64,000 nucleotides of DNA from assembly GCA_000469685.2 (NCBI GenBank), contig LS997562.1, positions 14,196,967 through 14,260,966 on the forward strand. Reading direction: 5' to 3'. Below are positions 32,039 through 44,608 of this stretch, one piece after another. The stretch comes from Haemonchus contortus. Lineage: Eukaryota > Nematoda > Chromadorea > Rhabditida > Trichostrongylidae. Within the stretch, counting starts at the first letter, position 1. Every line of letters starts with the position of its first letter. The notes beneath the pieces are model-generated. The model had not been told where the DNA came from. It did no database searches and saw only the letters and a program-made list of their open reading frames with translations. The position numbers and the translations under genes are program-made.

Positions 32039-33203
32039 TCAGCGTCTCCATTTCATTCTATCTACGCCATCGTGTGCCGCCACATTGGCTTGGGCGAGGT
32101 CCTTTCTGAACACCTCCCGCCATCTCTTCTTTGGGGCTCCTCGTGGTCGTTTACCTTGAGATTCAAACTCCATTGCCTCTCTTATCGGATGGCTCTGTGG
32201 TCTTCTTAGTACATGCCCGAACCATCGCAGGCGCCGCTCTCTCATCTTCAGTTGAGCTGGGGCTATTTGCATAGCCGTCCTGACGTCTTCATTTTTGACC
32301 CGATCCAGCCGTGCCCAGCCGCAGGCCCATCTGAATAATCTCATTCCAGCGGAGTGGAGCTGTCCTTCATGGGATTCACTCACGGGCCAACACTCGCTGC
32401 CGTAGAGCATCATGGGCCCACTGTCTGATAAACCTTTTCTTTGAGGGTCCTGGAGCACCGACGGTTGCAGAGGATGCCGGTGGACTCCCTCCATTCATCC
32501 AAGCCCCAATTGATCGGGATTTCACGGCCCGATCCCAGCTACCATCAGCGGCTAGATCACTCCTCAGGTAACGGAAGTCTTGGACCTTTTCGATTCCTTC
32601 CCTAGACCGTCAACTATTAACTCCCTGCCCTCCTCGGAGCTGAGGAACTTGGTTTTCTTCACGTTCAGCCAGAGTCCATTCTGGAACCTTTCGTTTTCGG
32701 AGCGCTCTCCAGAGGACTCGTCGCGGGAGACGGTCTAAAGCCTTCTCGAGATCGAGTAAGGCTAGGTAGCAGGGTCTACGCTTTTCTCGATTGTTCTCCA
32801 TAACTGGCCTAGCTACGAATATGGTATCCATTGTAGGCCTTTCAGGCATAAAGCCGAACTGCTCCTGCGAGATCGCGATCAATTCTCTCAATCCTGAGTC
32901 GACCAGCCGCTCGCACGGTTTCATAGTGTGAGCAGTCAACCTGATCCCGGTAGTTGGAACACTACGTCGCGTCCCCCTTTCGCTTGAATATTGGAACGAT
33001 AGTACTCCTCCTCCACGCATCTGGGATTCTTCCTTCTTTTCCTTAACAGTGTTCAGAAGTCGAGTGAGCCACTTTACCCCATGCACTCCGAGCGCCTTCC
33101 ATACCTCGCTCAAGCACCTACCCAATTTGAAGAGCAATTTCCACGTGAGGTCGTAAAGCTTTGCTAGAGGGACACTGGCTGCATATATCGCGAGGTTGGT
33201 CAT
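32039..33203 (-). pseudogene. RTE-type retrotransposon relic with deleted polymerase palm
   Basis: Minus-strand frames 33203-32610 and 32494-32039 carry RTE reverse transcriptase pieces: RLTAHTMKPCERLVD, QEQFGFMPERPTMDTIF, LALLDLEKALDRLPRRVLW, then NGLWLNVKKTKFLSSEEGRE (another frame), and the C-terminal MLYGSECWPV, MRLFRWACGW, MRERRLRWFGHVLRR and GAPKKRWREVF. The segment that should hold the YADD palm motif is missing between DRLPRRVLW and NGLWLN. Dead by deletion and frameshift. Confidence 0.75.
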
Positions 33204-33261
33204 ATTGGTACTACAGTAGATCTCCGCAAACTAACTACAGAACATTGCATTGTATAATATT

Positions 33262-33550
33262 AGGTATGCATAACTATTGCGGATTTTTTGCGGTTTCTTT
33301 TCTCGCGTTACATTTGAATATAAGATTCGAGATTTCCGTGGCGTCATTGCGCGAACTCAGCAGACTTTTCGGTGATGGAACAATCAGCCGAAGTCAAGTA
33401 AGGAATGGGATTCGCTCCCAAATTCGTCATAATAACCAATAGGAACAGCTACGGATCATCACGTCAATAGTTCGTTGAAAAATTGGCTAGCGAACAGAAC
33501 TTACGACGAAAGGGGTGCCTTGATGGCTGATGTCAAGGCGTGCATCGCCG
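33262..33550 (+). mobile_element. truncated copy of the deleted mariner derivative
   Basis: Begins TTAGGTATGCATAACTATTG like the 17321 end of the element at 16737-17321, continues with its interior (GATGGAACAATCAGCCGAAG near 33374, AAATTGGCTAGCGAACAGAA near 33478) and stops abruptly at about 33550, where a MITE starts. Confidence 0.65.
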
Positions 33551-33558
33551 CCGTCCCC

Positions 33559-33819
33559 CGGGTGTGGTGCGATTCGTGCGATTTTGGGTGCGCGCGGCGA
33601 ATGGCGCGGCGAAATCCGGTGCGATTTGGACGACTACAGCGTTTACCATTGGGGCCCAAATTCGAAATAAACGAGGTTAGTAGGATTGTCCGACCCTACT
33701 AAAGTACTCTACTTCAAGTTTGTGCCCCAATAATAGGCGCAAGAGTCGTTTGAATCATCGCGAATTTCGCCGCATAATTTGCCGCGCGCGCCCGGAATCG
33801 CACGAATCGCACGTCCCCC
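33559..33819. mobile_element. MULE-like MITE with GTGCGATTCGTGCGATT ends
   Basis: Inverted ends (GGTGTGGTGCGATTCGTGCG at 33561 and its inverse ending near 33813) with CCGTCCCC on both sides as a possible target duplication (33551-33558 and 33820-33827). The flanks are low complexity, so this is tentative. The interior (GGGGCCCAAATT, GACCCTACTAAA) recurs at 62485-62690. Confidence 0.6.
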
Positions 33820-34030
33820 CCGTCCCCGTCCCCCTTTGAATGCTGGATACGGTCACTGTCTCTGGTACGCAATTACACGTTTGACACAGAAAAGGGATTT
33901 CAAGTACAATAAAATGAGATCAAGTTTAGTTAGCTCATGGGATCATAGTGGGATCCCTTAACATCTAACCACTACTTTGTACCTTCTCATTGAACTTTTG
34001 TACTTGTATACTACTGCATTTTGACGGTGC

Positions 34031-34040
34031 TTCATTTCAG
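34031..34040 (+). promoter_or_regulatory. possible trans-splice acceptor upstream of the WD40 gene
   Basis: TTCATTTCAG fits the nematode acceptor consensus and lies 37 nt before the start codon at 34078. It could receive a spliced leader or end a 5' UTR intron. Confidence 0.35.
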
Positions 34041-34077
34041 TTTCAAAAATTATTTGCTCAAAGCTGTTTTTGTGGTC

Positions 34078-37000
34078 ATGGTTGCAATGATGGACGCAGA
34101 TGAAGTTGACGACTATACGGTTATTTGCAAGCAGAAAAACGGTAAGGATGTTCGCTAATAATAGTCGCTCATTTTTCTCGTTTTTTGTGGAACTCTTGTA
34201 TTTTATTGCTCCAAATCATGCCAGTTCAATTTACAATGAAATTTCCAATCGCACATAATGATCAGTTGAGCTGCTAGGGCTATATACGCAATGGGAGATT
34301 TAATGTGTCCAAGTGGAATCGTCGGAAGGTAATTTCCCCGCTTTTAGGTGAAATTAGTGAAACAGCTTTTTACTTTTGTTATTTGGTGATGAAAATGTCC
34401 TGATTAATACAGGACCTACCGCATTATTTGGGTACTTTGAAGGGTACTTTTAATGGATGTATCAGTTTTAAACACATTTTTCAGTCATTCTTTTTTCCAT
34501 GGAGAATGCCTGCAATGCAACGTCTGATTATCATGACATTGTCTAATTATTTTATAAATTCGAACCCTTTTGATATCTTATAAAATTTCATCATCCATGG
34601 GGGTTCTATCTTTAATCTTCCGAGTTTTTACAAAGGCAGCAGTTTCCTGTTGTCTGTCATAGTTGCTCTTCACGCAAAAGTCATCGCCTTGTATTCTGAC
34701 CCTATACTCAGAAGTTAACAACCTTTTATCGGGACAACGTGCCGCTAATAGAAAAGAAGATACAAAAACTTTCCGCAAAGTTTGAGCATGCTATGCCCCA
34801 TTTTTAGTATTTAGAGAATGTGTTCTAACAGTGTTGTTAAAGCTTTTAAATTTACTGAAGGAATGTATTATTTATAGAAGTAGAACTGTCTAAGTGAAGA
34901 TTATGCACTCAACTAATTGCAACATGTTGGATCCATTTTTTCGGCTTTTAGAAAAAACGTTTTGTCCTCGTTAGTGTTTTCTTTGACAACCCACTAAAGG
35001 CCTGAAAATCATCTTTCCACGGGTACTTGCTTTTTTAACTCAATGTTTGTCACCATTTTGACTTACGTGCACCTTAATTAACCTTCGAAGAACTGAATTA
35101 AAATCTGTTTCCATAGTGGATATTCATGGATTTTTCATTACAGCTCACACTCGTGGCTTAGTAGGGGTATGGTCATTCCGAGCTGGAAATGGTGTAGTTG
35201 GGCTGGTTACAGTTGGACACGACTCTGTGAAACTTTGGCGAATGTGAGTGAATTCTCGAAATAATAACTTTTTACTGATATTGAAAAGATATATTGATGT
35301 TTAGGGATGAAACAGCTAATGGAGCTGTTACACTCACCAGTAAAGTTGAAATACGGGAATGGCGTACGGCTATACAGTCTGCTGATGTCACCAGCGACGG
35401 CAAATGTAAGATTGCCTCAAATTGTACTCTCTCCTTGCGGCCGGCGTTGTCTGAAGTTTTCGTTTTCATCAGGCATATGTTTGGTGACGATTGACTCCAT
35501 GTTTTACGAGATTATTCTCGGCGACGAAGGCCCCGTTGTGATGCCGCACGACTTTGGCGTTATGGAAGCGTGGCATGTACGGATTGCAAAAAGCAAAACA
35601 AATTACATCACCAGTATGTTTTCATGAAAACACTGGATCCAACTATTTGTGGTGAATATTCGCTGTTATTTTTTTGCAGCAGGATTTTCTGGATTCTTGA
35701 AAGAAATTGATCTCAGTGGAAAGGTCTCTCGTCAGGAACCTTTTCCCTCAGCCAAGACTGTGGGTACCCTAGCATATGTAGGTTTTGTTCTTCTTTTCAT
35801 TCATGTATGTTCATGTGTATTCTCAGAATCATAGTTGTTGAAAGATTTGAAGCCGATCAGTCTGTAGGAATTTCTGTTAGTGTAGTTCCTTTCAATCTCA
35901 TTTTTTTCAACTACCAGGGCAGCAGCAATCGCCGCCTAGCGGTTTCAACATTCGAAGGTGTACTACATATATTGGATGCTGCTACCTTAAAAGCAGAGAC
36001 AACTATTGAAGGTTAGTTTGAATCAGTGATCGGTTTCATTTGAATGATGCATGTCGTTGTAGCGCATTCGAAACGGATCCGTGCGTTGGCTTTTCTGCCT
36101 GGAGACGATGAAATTTTGACTGGGTCTGACGACAAAACCATAAAACTTCATTCAGTGTAAGGTTTTAGAGATAAAGCCAACCCTCGTTTCCTTTTTCAAG
36201 ATCGTTACATTTGCTTTTCTGTTCTCGTTACATCTTGATTTCCTAGGGCCGAATCACTGTTGCTAACTAACCTTTGTTGACCAATAATGAAAATTATTTA
36301 CATACACTACCATTTCTGGTAAAGGTCCGGTGTAGCTAATGATAAACTTTTATCGTCATCCATTGTAGAGGAGGCGAGCGGCCGAAGGTCGAAAGAGTTT
36401 ACTGCGGACATCGTAGTTCAGTGCTATCGCTAACAGTAGATGATAGAGCTGATGGAACTCGATTTGCCAGTAGCAGTCTTGATGGACAGGTGAATATGTC
36501 GACATCTTAGTTAATTTCATTTCAAGTACGGAAACATTCTGAAATCTCGAATGGAGTATATTCGAGTGCCTATCCTATTAAGGAGTCGTATTATCCTCCA
36601 GAACCTAAGACTTCGCGTCTGGAGTAATATTGATAGTAGAATTTCGAGAGCAATAATACTGCGCATGGAATACCTTTGCGTAGGTGCTACTGACACCTTC
36701 GAATTGATTACGTCTACCAGTCGAAATTAAATCAAATTGTCAGAGTGGTTCAGTGAATTAGTCGATTCGATGTAAATCAATTCAAATTGATTCAGATAAA
36801 CCACTGAAATAAAAAATGAATCGTCTAAAGTAGTCTTTTTCTGGTTTAGGGTTTTTTTTCCTTTGATCAAGTGACTGATCATTGCCACTGCTTTCTGATG
36901 ATTTCTTTGCCGTTATTATTTCACGCTGTTATTTTTCCACCAATTCACTGTCCCCTCAACATGGTTTTCAGATTTTACTTTGGCACATTGAACAACCGAC

Positions 37001-37265
37001 TGCTCTTCAGCGGCTGCCAAGTCCTCACGCTGGAGCGGTAAGTGGTGCTTTTGAGTTACTGGACATGTAAAATCCAGAATTATATTCAATGAAGAATTAA
37101 GTTTGTGCTGTAGTACTGAGCTTGTTGAGGTAACGACGGTTACCTTTCTCCCCACTGGACGTCATCTTGTTTCGGGAGGTGAAGACGGCGTTGTAGCTTG
37201 TTATCGAGTTCCTCAAGCTGGCATGACATCTCCAGGCAATATAGAAAGGACCGAAGATAATATCG
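34078..37265 (+). CDS. WD40 beta-propeller protein, WDR61/SKI8-like
   Basis: Ten exons with matching phases: 34078-34141, 35144-35243, 35305-35405, 35473-35613, 35680-35777, 35918-36011, 36063-36156, 36369-36489, 36972-37037 and 37130-37265 (1015 nt, 338 codons and 1 nt, no stop yet). The length and order match WDR61 (about 305 residues, seven blades): an N-terminus YTVICKQKNAHTRGLVGVWS, then KLWRM, a non-canonical blade FGVMEAWHVRIAKSKTNYIT, RIRALAFLPGDDEILTGSDD, KTIKLHSV, GHRSSVLSL, FASSSLDGQILLWHI and HLVSGGEDGVVACY. In animals this protein is a subunit of the SKI complex (cytoplasmic 3'-5' RNA decay) and of PAF1C in the nucleus. The last acceptor (TTGTTGAG before 37130) is weak but gives the expected HAGAVTTVTF repeat. 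The C-terminal end is not resolved. Confidence 0.8.
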
Positions 37266-37356
37266 GTATGTTTCTTCAATTCAGGCGGAAGGAGAAAAGA
37301 CCCAAAACGCTTGAAATTTTGAGACAACTCTGTTCTTATTCTCTTCTTTTCGGGTT

Positions 37357-37891
37357 TATAAGCGGGTCCTATCGAAAATATCAGCAGTTTCCCTGATAAC
37401 AGGTGGCGAATAACAACTCGAAGTCATGAAGTCGACGAAAGGCAACGTTTCGAAAAGAAGATTCATGACTTCGTCGTATTCGACGCTTTCCTCGAAATCT
37501 TTTGCTTTTATCCCTCCGAAAGTAACGAAAGACACGAAATTGTCGACAAGTGAGTGGCATCGGCCGAAATCTCGAGCGATTTAGTGATCTAGCAGTCCCT
37601 GTTTCTCTTCTGCAGGAATTTGACCTTTCTGAAATCAGATAAAAATTCTCTTTACCCATTACTCGAAATTAGAAAATTGGCACAGATTAAGCAATTGCCT
37701 AAAGTGCACATAGAAACGACGGAAGGTATGAGGTGACTATCATTTTGCAACATAGACAACGTGACTTTTTCCAAAAAAATAAGAGAAAACTGTCCATGTT
37801 CTTGAGATAGAATTCGTTGTTCGTCTACAAGTTACAGTCCGAGTAGGGCACAATTTCCACGTTGAGCCTTTTCCTGAATTGGCCCGGGACG
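37357..37891 (+). CDS. possible further exons after the WD40 gene, function unknown
   Basis: Three open segments continue the phase of the WD40 gene: about 37357-37555 (ISSFPDNRWRITTRSHEV, HDFVVFDAFLEIFCFYPSES), 37616-37724 (NLTFLKSDKNSLYPLLEI) and about 37787-37891 (VHVLEIEFVVRLQVTVRVGH, PFPELARD), each ending in a GT donor. The first acceptor (TTTATAAG) and the third (AAATAAG) are poor. They may be a C-terminal extension, a separate downstream gene or chance. A final piece FDQPDENEPMDMGDGAE with a stop at 38383-38385 is possible but is out of phase with the third segment. Confidence 0.35.
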
Positions 37892-38075
37892 TGAGTTTTG
37901 GTGAAATTCATGGGTGGCTGTATCATTGTGCAACACAGTGTATGTAGGAAAGGTGCCGACTATTTGTATTCGTGCTTGTGTGTCGTCCATTCCTCCCGAT
38001 CGAATAACGAATACCAGACTCGTCTGTGAGGTTAAAACACTGACGTAGAGTCGTCAGTCACAGGGTAGGCCACAT

Positions 38076-38262
38076 ATGGGTGTAGTGCAGTTGAATCGAA
38101 ATAATCGGTTCGCGGCGACAGCGACGTCGCGCACGAAGGAACATAACAGAATGAAGGAGAAGCAGCGCAGCGGGTAAGGAATACAGAAACAAAAGAACTC
38201 TAGAATCACTGCCAAAAATAAGAATCGCATATCGATCGGGCTCGGGCTTGAATAGCGCTGAA
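38076..38262 (+). mobile_element. MULE-like MITE (GGGTGTGGTGCAGTAGG family), diverged partial copy
   Basis: GGGTGTAGTGCAGTTGxAxCG start, CGCGGCGACAGCGACGTCGC and AATAAGAATCGCATATCGAT match the copies at 43374, 59171 and 59541. The right end is lost. Confidence 0.5.
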
Positions 38263-38385
38263 AAGCTTCATCCTTCATCCTTTATGGCAGAGCAACCTAG
38301 CTTACACATGTGAGACACTTTTTTTAAGGATACTTCGATCAACCTGATGAAAATGAACCTATGGATATGGGCGATGGGGCGGAGT

Positions 38386-39070
38386 GACTGGACTATTCAA
38401 TACTTTCAAAATTTTCAACCACGGGAAAATGAGATTTATAAGGGTGACAAAATTGTTGTTTATGATGTGATCTCGCATAAAGTTATTGCTCGTTTTTGAT
38501 GTTAGTCGACTGAAGTTTGTCGTTTCGTGGGAACTTGGTTAACGATGGTGTTTCTAGCCCCAGAAAGTCATAATTGGCTAGGACTGAACAAAGACGTGGT
38601 AAGTAAATAAGTCAGATATTATAGTAAGCTTTTTGAGCTATGATTCTCATTGAGTACAATATGAAGGATATGGTGGCTGTGAAAACGTATTGACTTGTTG
38701 AATTATTTGGGTTCGGTGATGGAGCTTTTCAGGCCGTAAGGAATTTCTGCCGGTCCTGGGTAGAAGGTCTTAATAATTCAATCGAGTTCGCTTTCTTTGA
38801 TGTTAGGCTCAGTATTTTCGGCACTTTCAATGAAGCTCTTTTTTCATACAACAAATGGGGCTACCCATTTTCCTCTGGAGAACGCTGTCAGAAGTATGAA
38901 CGGCGACGAGGCAATAATTAAGATCTGTTCTACAGCGATCCATTCCCCCTTTTTTCAGATTCTTCTCCTGAGAAGAAATGATCTTAACGGTGATTACTGT
39001 CAGCGATCATCCAGAATATCACTGATGCCCGAGCCATCAAGGCGGTGTTCTGCTCCATGACATCTATTCG
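38386..39070. other. no gene supported
   Basis: Degenerate sequence leading into the LINE relic; it may be the eroded 5' part of that element. No motif readable. Confidence 0.3.
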
Positions 39071-39074
39071 GGTA

Positions 39075-39976
39075 AAAATGCTTGGGTGTCCTGGTAATGG
39101 ATCTGCCCGCTAGTGTCAAAACATCACCTGAGGTGAAAGTTCAGATGTATACGGATGACATGAAACTTTACGCCTCATACGATGGTTCCAATAAAAAGGA
39201 GGTATAAGCAGCACTTCAGCTTTCTATTCTGAGATTGGTGAATTAGACTGCCGCATGGGACTTTCATTAAATATCAACAAATGCACAGTCCTTCACCTAA
39301 ACTGAGTATGAAATAAATAGACTATCTTGGGTAGCTGCATATGTGTAAAAGATATAGGTATATTACTGCAGTCTGATTTAAAGTTCACAGCCCACATTGA
39401 TAGAGTGGCAAAAAAGCCGTAGCTGCTCTCCTCATGATTTTCCGTGACACCCAGATGGAGGAGCCCAAAATACCTCTGCGCTTAGACAATGCATGCCATC
39501 ATCTGAAGTATCGCTCTCAGCTATGGAAGCCAGTCTCAAGAAAGAGGTGAACAAACTGTAAAAAGTCCAGCGTACTTTCATCAGGTTGTTTACCTTAGAA
39601 ACCACCCGGGAACTGCCCTTTTTAGCATTCCGGATTACGAAGAACGAATGAAATGATCAGGGCTGATGAGTTTGAACAAGATGAGGTTATTTAATGACCT
39701 TACGCTGGCGTTCCGAATACTCAGACATGAAACAGGTTGAAGTGCAGCAACTATCGGCTTTTCAAACCCTGTGGCGAAAGATCTGAGATGTTCGGAATAT
39801 ATCATCAACGGATTCATAAGAAGTTTCGCTTGTTTACGTGCCACTCATACTTCTATCGCGTGGCTAGGGACTTCGAAAAACTGCTAACCGAGTTATTCGG
39901 ATCAGTGCACGGTAAGAAGTTCAAGAAAAATTTATTGAGGCTAGATGTGACCGATCTTATAAGCTCTGCAATCTGA
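39075..39976 (+). pseudogene. CR1/jockey-like LINE reverse transcriptase relic
   Basis: Broken frames carry VKVQMYTDDMKLYASYDGS near 39135 (palm YxDD), MGLSLNINKCTVLHL near 39255, CVKDIGILLQSDLKFTAHID near 39340, and a C-terminal NYRLFKPCGERSEMF to KKFKKNLLRLDV frame up to 39976. Stops and frameshifts throughout. It differs from the intact CR1 at 26774-30506. Confidence 0.6.
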
Positions 39977-42939
39977 AAATTAGTTATCGCTGCAGTGGAC
40001 AACCTTTCTTTGTAGCAGCACCCTACTAACAGTGCAGCGTAAACACTACTATCAGATTTTTAGTCCGGGCACGAGGCTTCACTAATTGACATTTCACACA
40101 TCACATTCTTTCTCTTTTCTAGTGTTTTCCTATTCAATTCGCCATTGAGAAATAGGGACTGGAGTCCTACATATGATATCCCGGATTGACGTCGGCTAAT
40201 ACCTGGCTTTCCTGCTCCACGAAGTTGTCGGTATACTCGGGTGCCGAAGTTCAAGAATGCTCGTCGAATTGTTTGGGACACCTTTGGCGATTGGTGTAGG
40301 TATTGAAGTTGGAAGCCAATCACGGTCGATCCGGGTTCTGGACAATGGCTCCTCCAACCCTGGGTCGCTGGAAGGTCATCGGGTCTCTGGTGTCCGAGTT
40401 TGTTTAGCCAAAAGCAACGACTGAGTTTCTTTTATCATTCTGACAATCCATTGACGATCTCAGTATGCAGAGACGTTTTGCTCATGCCAAGGGCTATCAG
40501 GTGTTTGCAGGGAATTTGGTTCCAATTGTCTGGCAGTGCTTACAATGCGACGACGATGCTTGTTTAGTCACTGCGCAGCTCGCGGCGTTTGGTGGTTTTA
40601 ACCAAGACAAGGGTATCCCAATCTCAGTTCTATCAGGTTCCGGTAGATTACTTCAATTTCAAACCACCAACAGAATTCGTTATTCCGCATGTGGGAATCT
40701 TTCAAAACTAATGGCTCTCGCAAGTTGCCACAAAATCATGGCATTGACAATGGCGGTGTGGTTAACCGCTCACAGGGGACAAGATATTTCTTCTTACTCA
40801 GAGAGGCTTTTGACGTGAATTTCATATGAGAAGAGTTGGTGGAAAGCCATAGAGAGTTCCGCCCACCCGACATCTTTGGAAGGAGAAGTATAGGCATTTC
40901 CTATTCATACGCCATCCATGCTTTGCCGATCACGCTCGTCATACGCTCATAACACTTTGAGATGGGGGCACGGATAGTATCCGCCTCTCATGCTCCAGTA
41001 CTGAACGTGCTCATGGTTTAGTCCCACAGCACTATTTCTCTCACTTCACTCAACTGTTTCCAGTGGCTTTAGAGGTGAATTGCTTCGTCAGTGCAGCTAA
41101 CCAAAGCAGGCCTTTACTGTCTCAGGCCTTTACCTTACTTTACTAAGGCTGGACCTGAGTTCATAAGGTGTATGTGCATAGGTATTTGTGTAAGCTCTCA
41201 TGTGGTTGTATGTTAGTACAAGGATGTGTAGATTGTGTGGGTGTGTGGAATGCTGGCAAACGTATTCTATAGCGATTCACGATGGCAGCAAATGCTTTTT
41301 CCGATGTTGTATAGATGCTCCAAGAAGGGATCTGTCAAAGGGGGCGCTCAATTTTTCCGAATTTTTATGGCGCTTTCAGAAGGTATCCACCGCAATCCTG
41401 TATCGCCGCACTCGCCAGTAGATATCAGCGTCAACTAGGGCTTGTACAACGACAATTTCTAAATGCCGTTGAGCTCATAAAGGGACATTCAATAGGGCCG
41501 TAGGTGGATAGTCCTGTAAGATGGCTGCCCTCAAGTCGTCCGTAGAGTGAAACTACATTAACCTCGCGGCAGGAAGTTCAAAATGCATTGAAGGATCCGT
41601 TGTCCTAGCCACCCAAAACTCATTCAAGGGCTCTATGTGCCGAGGATACCTATTCCAAAGGAAACTTATTTGTCTCTCAGCATTTGCTTCTTGGTTGCCG
41701 ATCACTCCTTGCAACCCCCTCATCCCAACCATGAACACGTGGGTGAACAGACTTAATATGCATTATGTCTTATGCATACTTCATCTGACAGTTTCATCAT
41801 TTTACCATAGCCATTGACAGTGATGCTTAGGAAAACAAGACAGAGTGCATCGTGTTATGAATGCATTATGGCAGTGGATTTTATTATGCAACTATATACA
41901 TCTCTGCAAAGAAAGACAAAAATGTTCCCTTGAATTCAACTTCCGCTTCCAGAGAAAGAATGATTACTAGGAACTCATAATGCATCTCATTATCATGGGG
42001 GAAATTTCTCGAATGCTATTCTGCATCGAGAGCTTCGATTATAGGCTCATTCAGCGATTACTTCAATATAGAGAACGCCGCTCGAAGATGAAAGAGTAAA
42101 TGCCAAGGAATAATTCATTCAGTAACAAAAACGAAGGGAATTGGTACCATCGGTTTCGCTGTTGATTCAAGTATTCAGGAGAGAGCAATTCTAGGAATTT
42201 ACAGATGAATTTCCGTTCGGGTATATGTAGGTACAAGAAATATCTCAGTACAAGATAATCTCTCTCCTGTTATCTGCCACGCAGCGGATCCGATTCTATG
42301 CATCTTATTGTTGTCAATCATATAACCCTCTGGCCAAGTTAATACACCGATTCGGGGATGATCATTCTGATTAGGGCAACATCTCCTGCCTCACAGGACC
42401 TAATCAACCGATATCAATCTTTGTTTTTGCGAGATCACACCACCCAGTAAGTTCCCAGCCCGAGTTCTGCTCCAGGTAATGGTGGTATCTTTCCGAAACG
42501 CTTGACCCAATATTTCTCGAAATCGCTAGTAAGCGCAGGAAGGGAAAGGAGGTCGAAGTTCTCGTATCACAAGCAACCAGTAGAGACCATCATTTTTTCC
42601 TTATGCAACCCCATTCTCCTCAATGACTAAAAATTCACCCTCCTTCATTCTGATCTTATACCGATTTAAACAGCTGAGGAATGTAACAAAGTATGCCTTA
42701 TGTAATAACCTGACTAATGTAACATCAGTACATACATAGAAGGGAAAGATCGCAATGATAATTTTGTATAAAGATGACATCACGAAGCTAATGATATGCA
42801 CATTTTCCTGTGGGTTCATTTCCCATGACAGCGGCTTACTCTCATATCCTGATTCAGACACGAAAGCTAGAAAGAGGGAGGTAGATGAAGGTAAAGCTAG
42901 CGGTTGTCGTCGATCGGTCCCATTTTCTCGGCCTCGCAT
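39977..42939. other. 3 kb with no supported feature
   Basis: Longest frame is 117 codons (40465-40818) with no motif and no splice context. I see no RNA gene or repeat I can name. Confidence 0.3.
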
Positions 42940-43215
42940 TCGACTTTCATTCTGATTCTTAGTGGAGTTTTCAATGCGTATGTGAGCTGTACCATGAATT
43001 GTAGTAGCTATGAGTTAGTGTTTTTGTCCTCCTATACGAGCTGACACCGGTTTACCGGTCCCCAAAGAATGGAAAGCTCAGTTGGTCTGGGAGGCTGAAA
43101 AGGAGTGGACCAGAAGGTGAGGAAGGGGGAGAGGGAAGAAGGTGGGGGTATGGATCCAGAATTTACCTATGCGGCTGTGATAGTGTGTTATTGATACTAC
43201 GTTAGCTCCGCCCTA
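42940..43215 (-). repeat. tRNA-SINE family, diverged copy 3
   Basis: TCAATGCGTATGTGAGC, the CTCCTATACGAGCTGACACCG module and GGAAAGCTCAGTTGGTCTGGG follow the SINE order on the minus strand, with a purine-rich insertion near 43090-43145 and a heavily mutated head. Confidence 0.5.
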
Positions 43216-43373
43216 AAATAGAACTGGAAGTTGACGAACCGAAGAGCCATGAGAAAGGTTTTCGAAGTAGGAGGTCTACATAAACCGATATATGAAACCA
43301 TGGATCGGTTAATAATCACGTTTGAATGTCGTCTGCCCTCGGATTACATATTATTCTTAATATGGGAAACCCG

Positions 43374-43630
43374 CGGGTGTGGTGCAGTAGGAACGAAATT
43401 GTCGCGTCGCGGCGAGGGAGACGTCGGGCGCGAAGGAATGTACCAGAATGCGGCAGCAAGCAAGAAATTCACGAACAAAAGAACTATCAGTGGAATCATA
43501 CCTAAAGTAATGATCGCATAGCGATTCAGCTGTATGAAGAACGCTAAAGCTGTTATAAAGGGGCAAATGGTTCGCGACAGCCGCGTGCGGCAGATCGATT
43601 ACGCAAAACCGTTCCTACTGCCCGTCTCTC
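43374..43630 (+). mobile_element. MULE-like MITE (GGGTGTGGTGCAGTAGG family), copy 2
   Basis: Starts GCGGGTGTGGTGCAGTAGGA, ends CCTACTGCCCGTCTCTC; interior AATGATCGCATAGCGATTCAG and GACAGCCGCGTGCGGC match the other copies. Target duplication not clear here. Confidence 0.7.
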
Positions 43631-44608
43631 GGAAATCGGCTTGTACTGAAACGAGGGATAATCAATAAGTTCCGGCTAACATATGCAATAATATTGAACC
43701 CCTCCTACTTCTTTTGCTTTATTTGTTATTCTATTTATAATATGCCTTAATATCCGCATACATTCCCAGACGATGTCCAAAGAAGAGCGCGAAACTCAAG
43801 AGAAACGCTTTCCATACTAGAGAGTCTATCTAGCTCATCGCAGTTCATTCCTCTAACGTCTGTACCATATAATTTGATCATTCATACATTGTTTTTTTAC
43901 ATTGAATAATTTTTTTACAGTTTGACTTTATACGGTGATGTGAACTTTTACTGAACAACTAGGGCCCTGATTGGTGAAGAGAACCATGGAATGAATATAT
44001 AAATTCAACACTTCTTCAACAAAAGTCTCCTAAAGCATTGCTGGCTCCATATTTCCTATTCAAATCAAAGCATTTCAGCTTCTGCTGGCTTCTAATCTGC
44101 GATCGTATGTTTATACACCTTGTAGTGATTAGTGAAGGAACGGTAGGGTAAAGCTTGCGTCCTTTCCCATTCCGCAAACGGGACGAGAAGCGGAGCCCTG
44201 AAGCGCTCGGGAAGGGGAACGGTACATTATCCCTCGAATCGCACATCGCTTGAATTCACACATTCTTCAGATCCCTTCCGCAGAGAAATGTAATCAGGTA
44301 GTTTTCATGGTGTTTTGACCTCATGTGGAGCTAGTGCGAAACGGTAATTAGGTTGGTCTGCCTAATAAAGTTGGTCTGTTGTGGCTAAGAATAGTAATAA
44401 GCCTTATTCCCATAGGAATAGCCAGTTGAATTTTAGTAATCGTTGATTATTTTCCCTGTGGCAAATTGATTTTTACGAGGAAATTGTTTCATCTGTACAT
44501 TGTTTCACCATAAATTGGGACATGCCGTCATCACTGTCTCGACAGCACTGCAAAATGTCAGCAGCATGTATTGCGGCTGATATTGACAATAGTTATCACG
44601 AGATATAG
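43631..44608. other. nothing recognised
   Basis: No exon-like frame and no repeat identified. Confidence 0.3.

Noticed and set aside
37381..37659. 92-codon arginine-rich minus-strand frame
   Set aside because: It is the opposite-strand shadow of the putative plus-strand exons downstream of the WD40 gene.
40465..40818. 117-codon open frame as a gene
   Set aside because: No domain, no exon borders and no neighbours; length is possible by chance.
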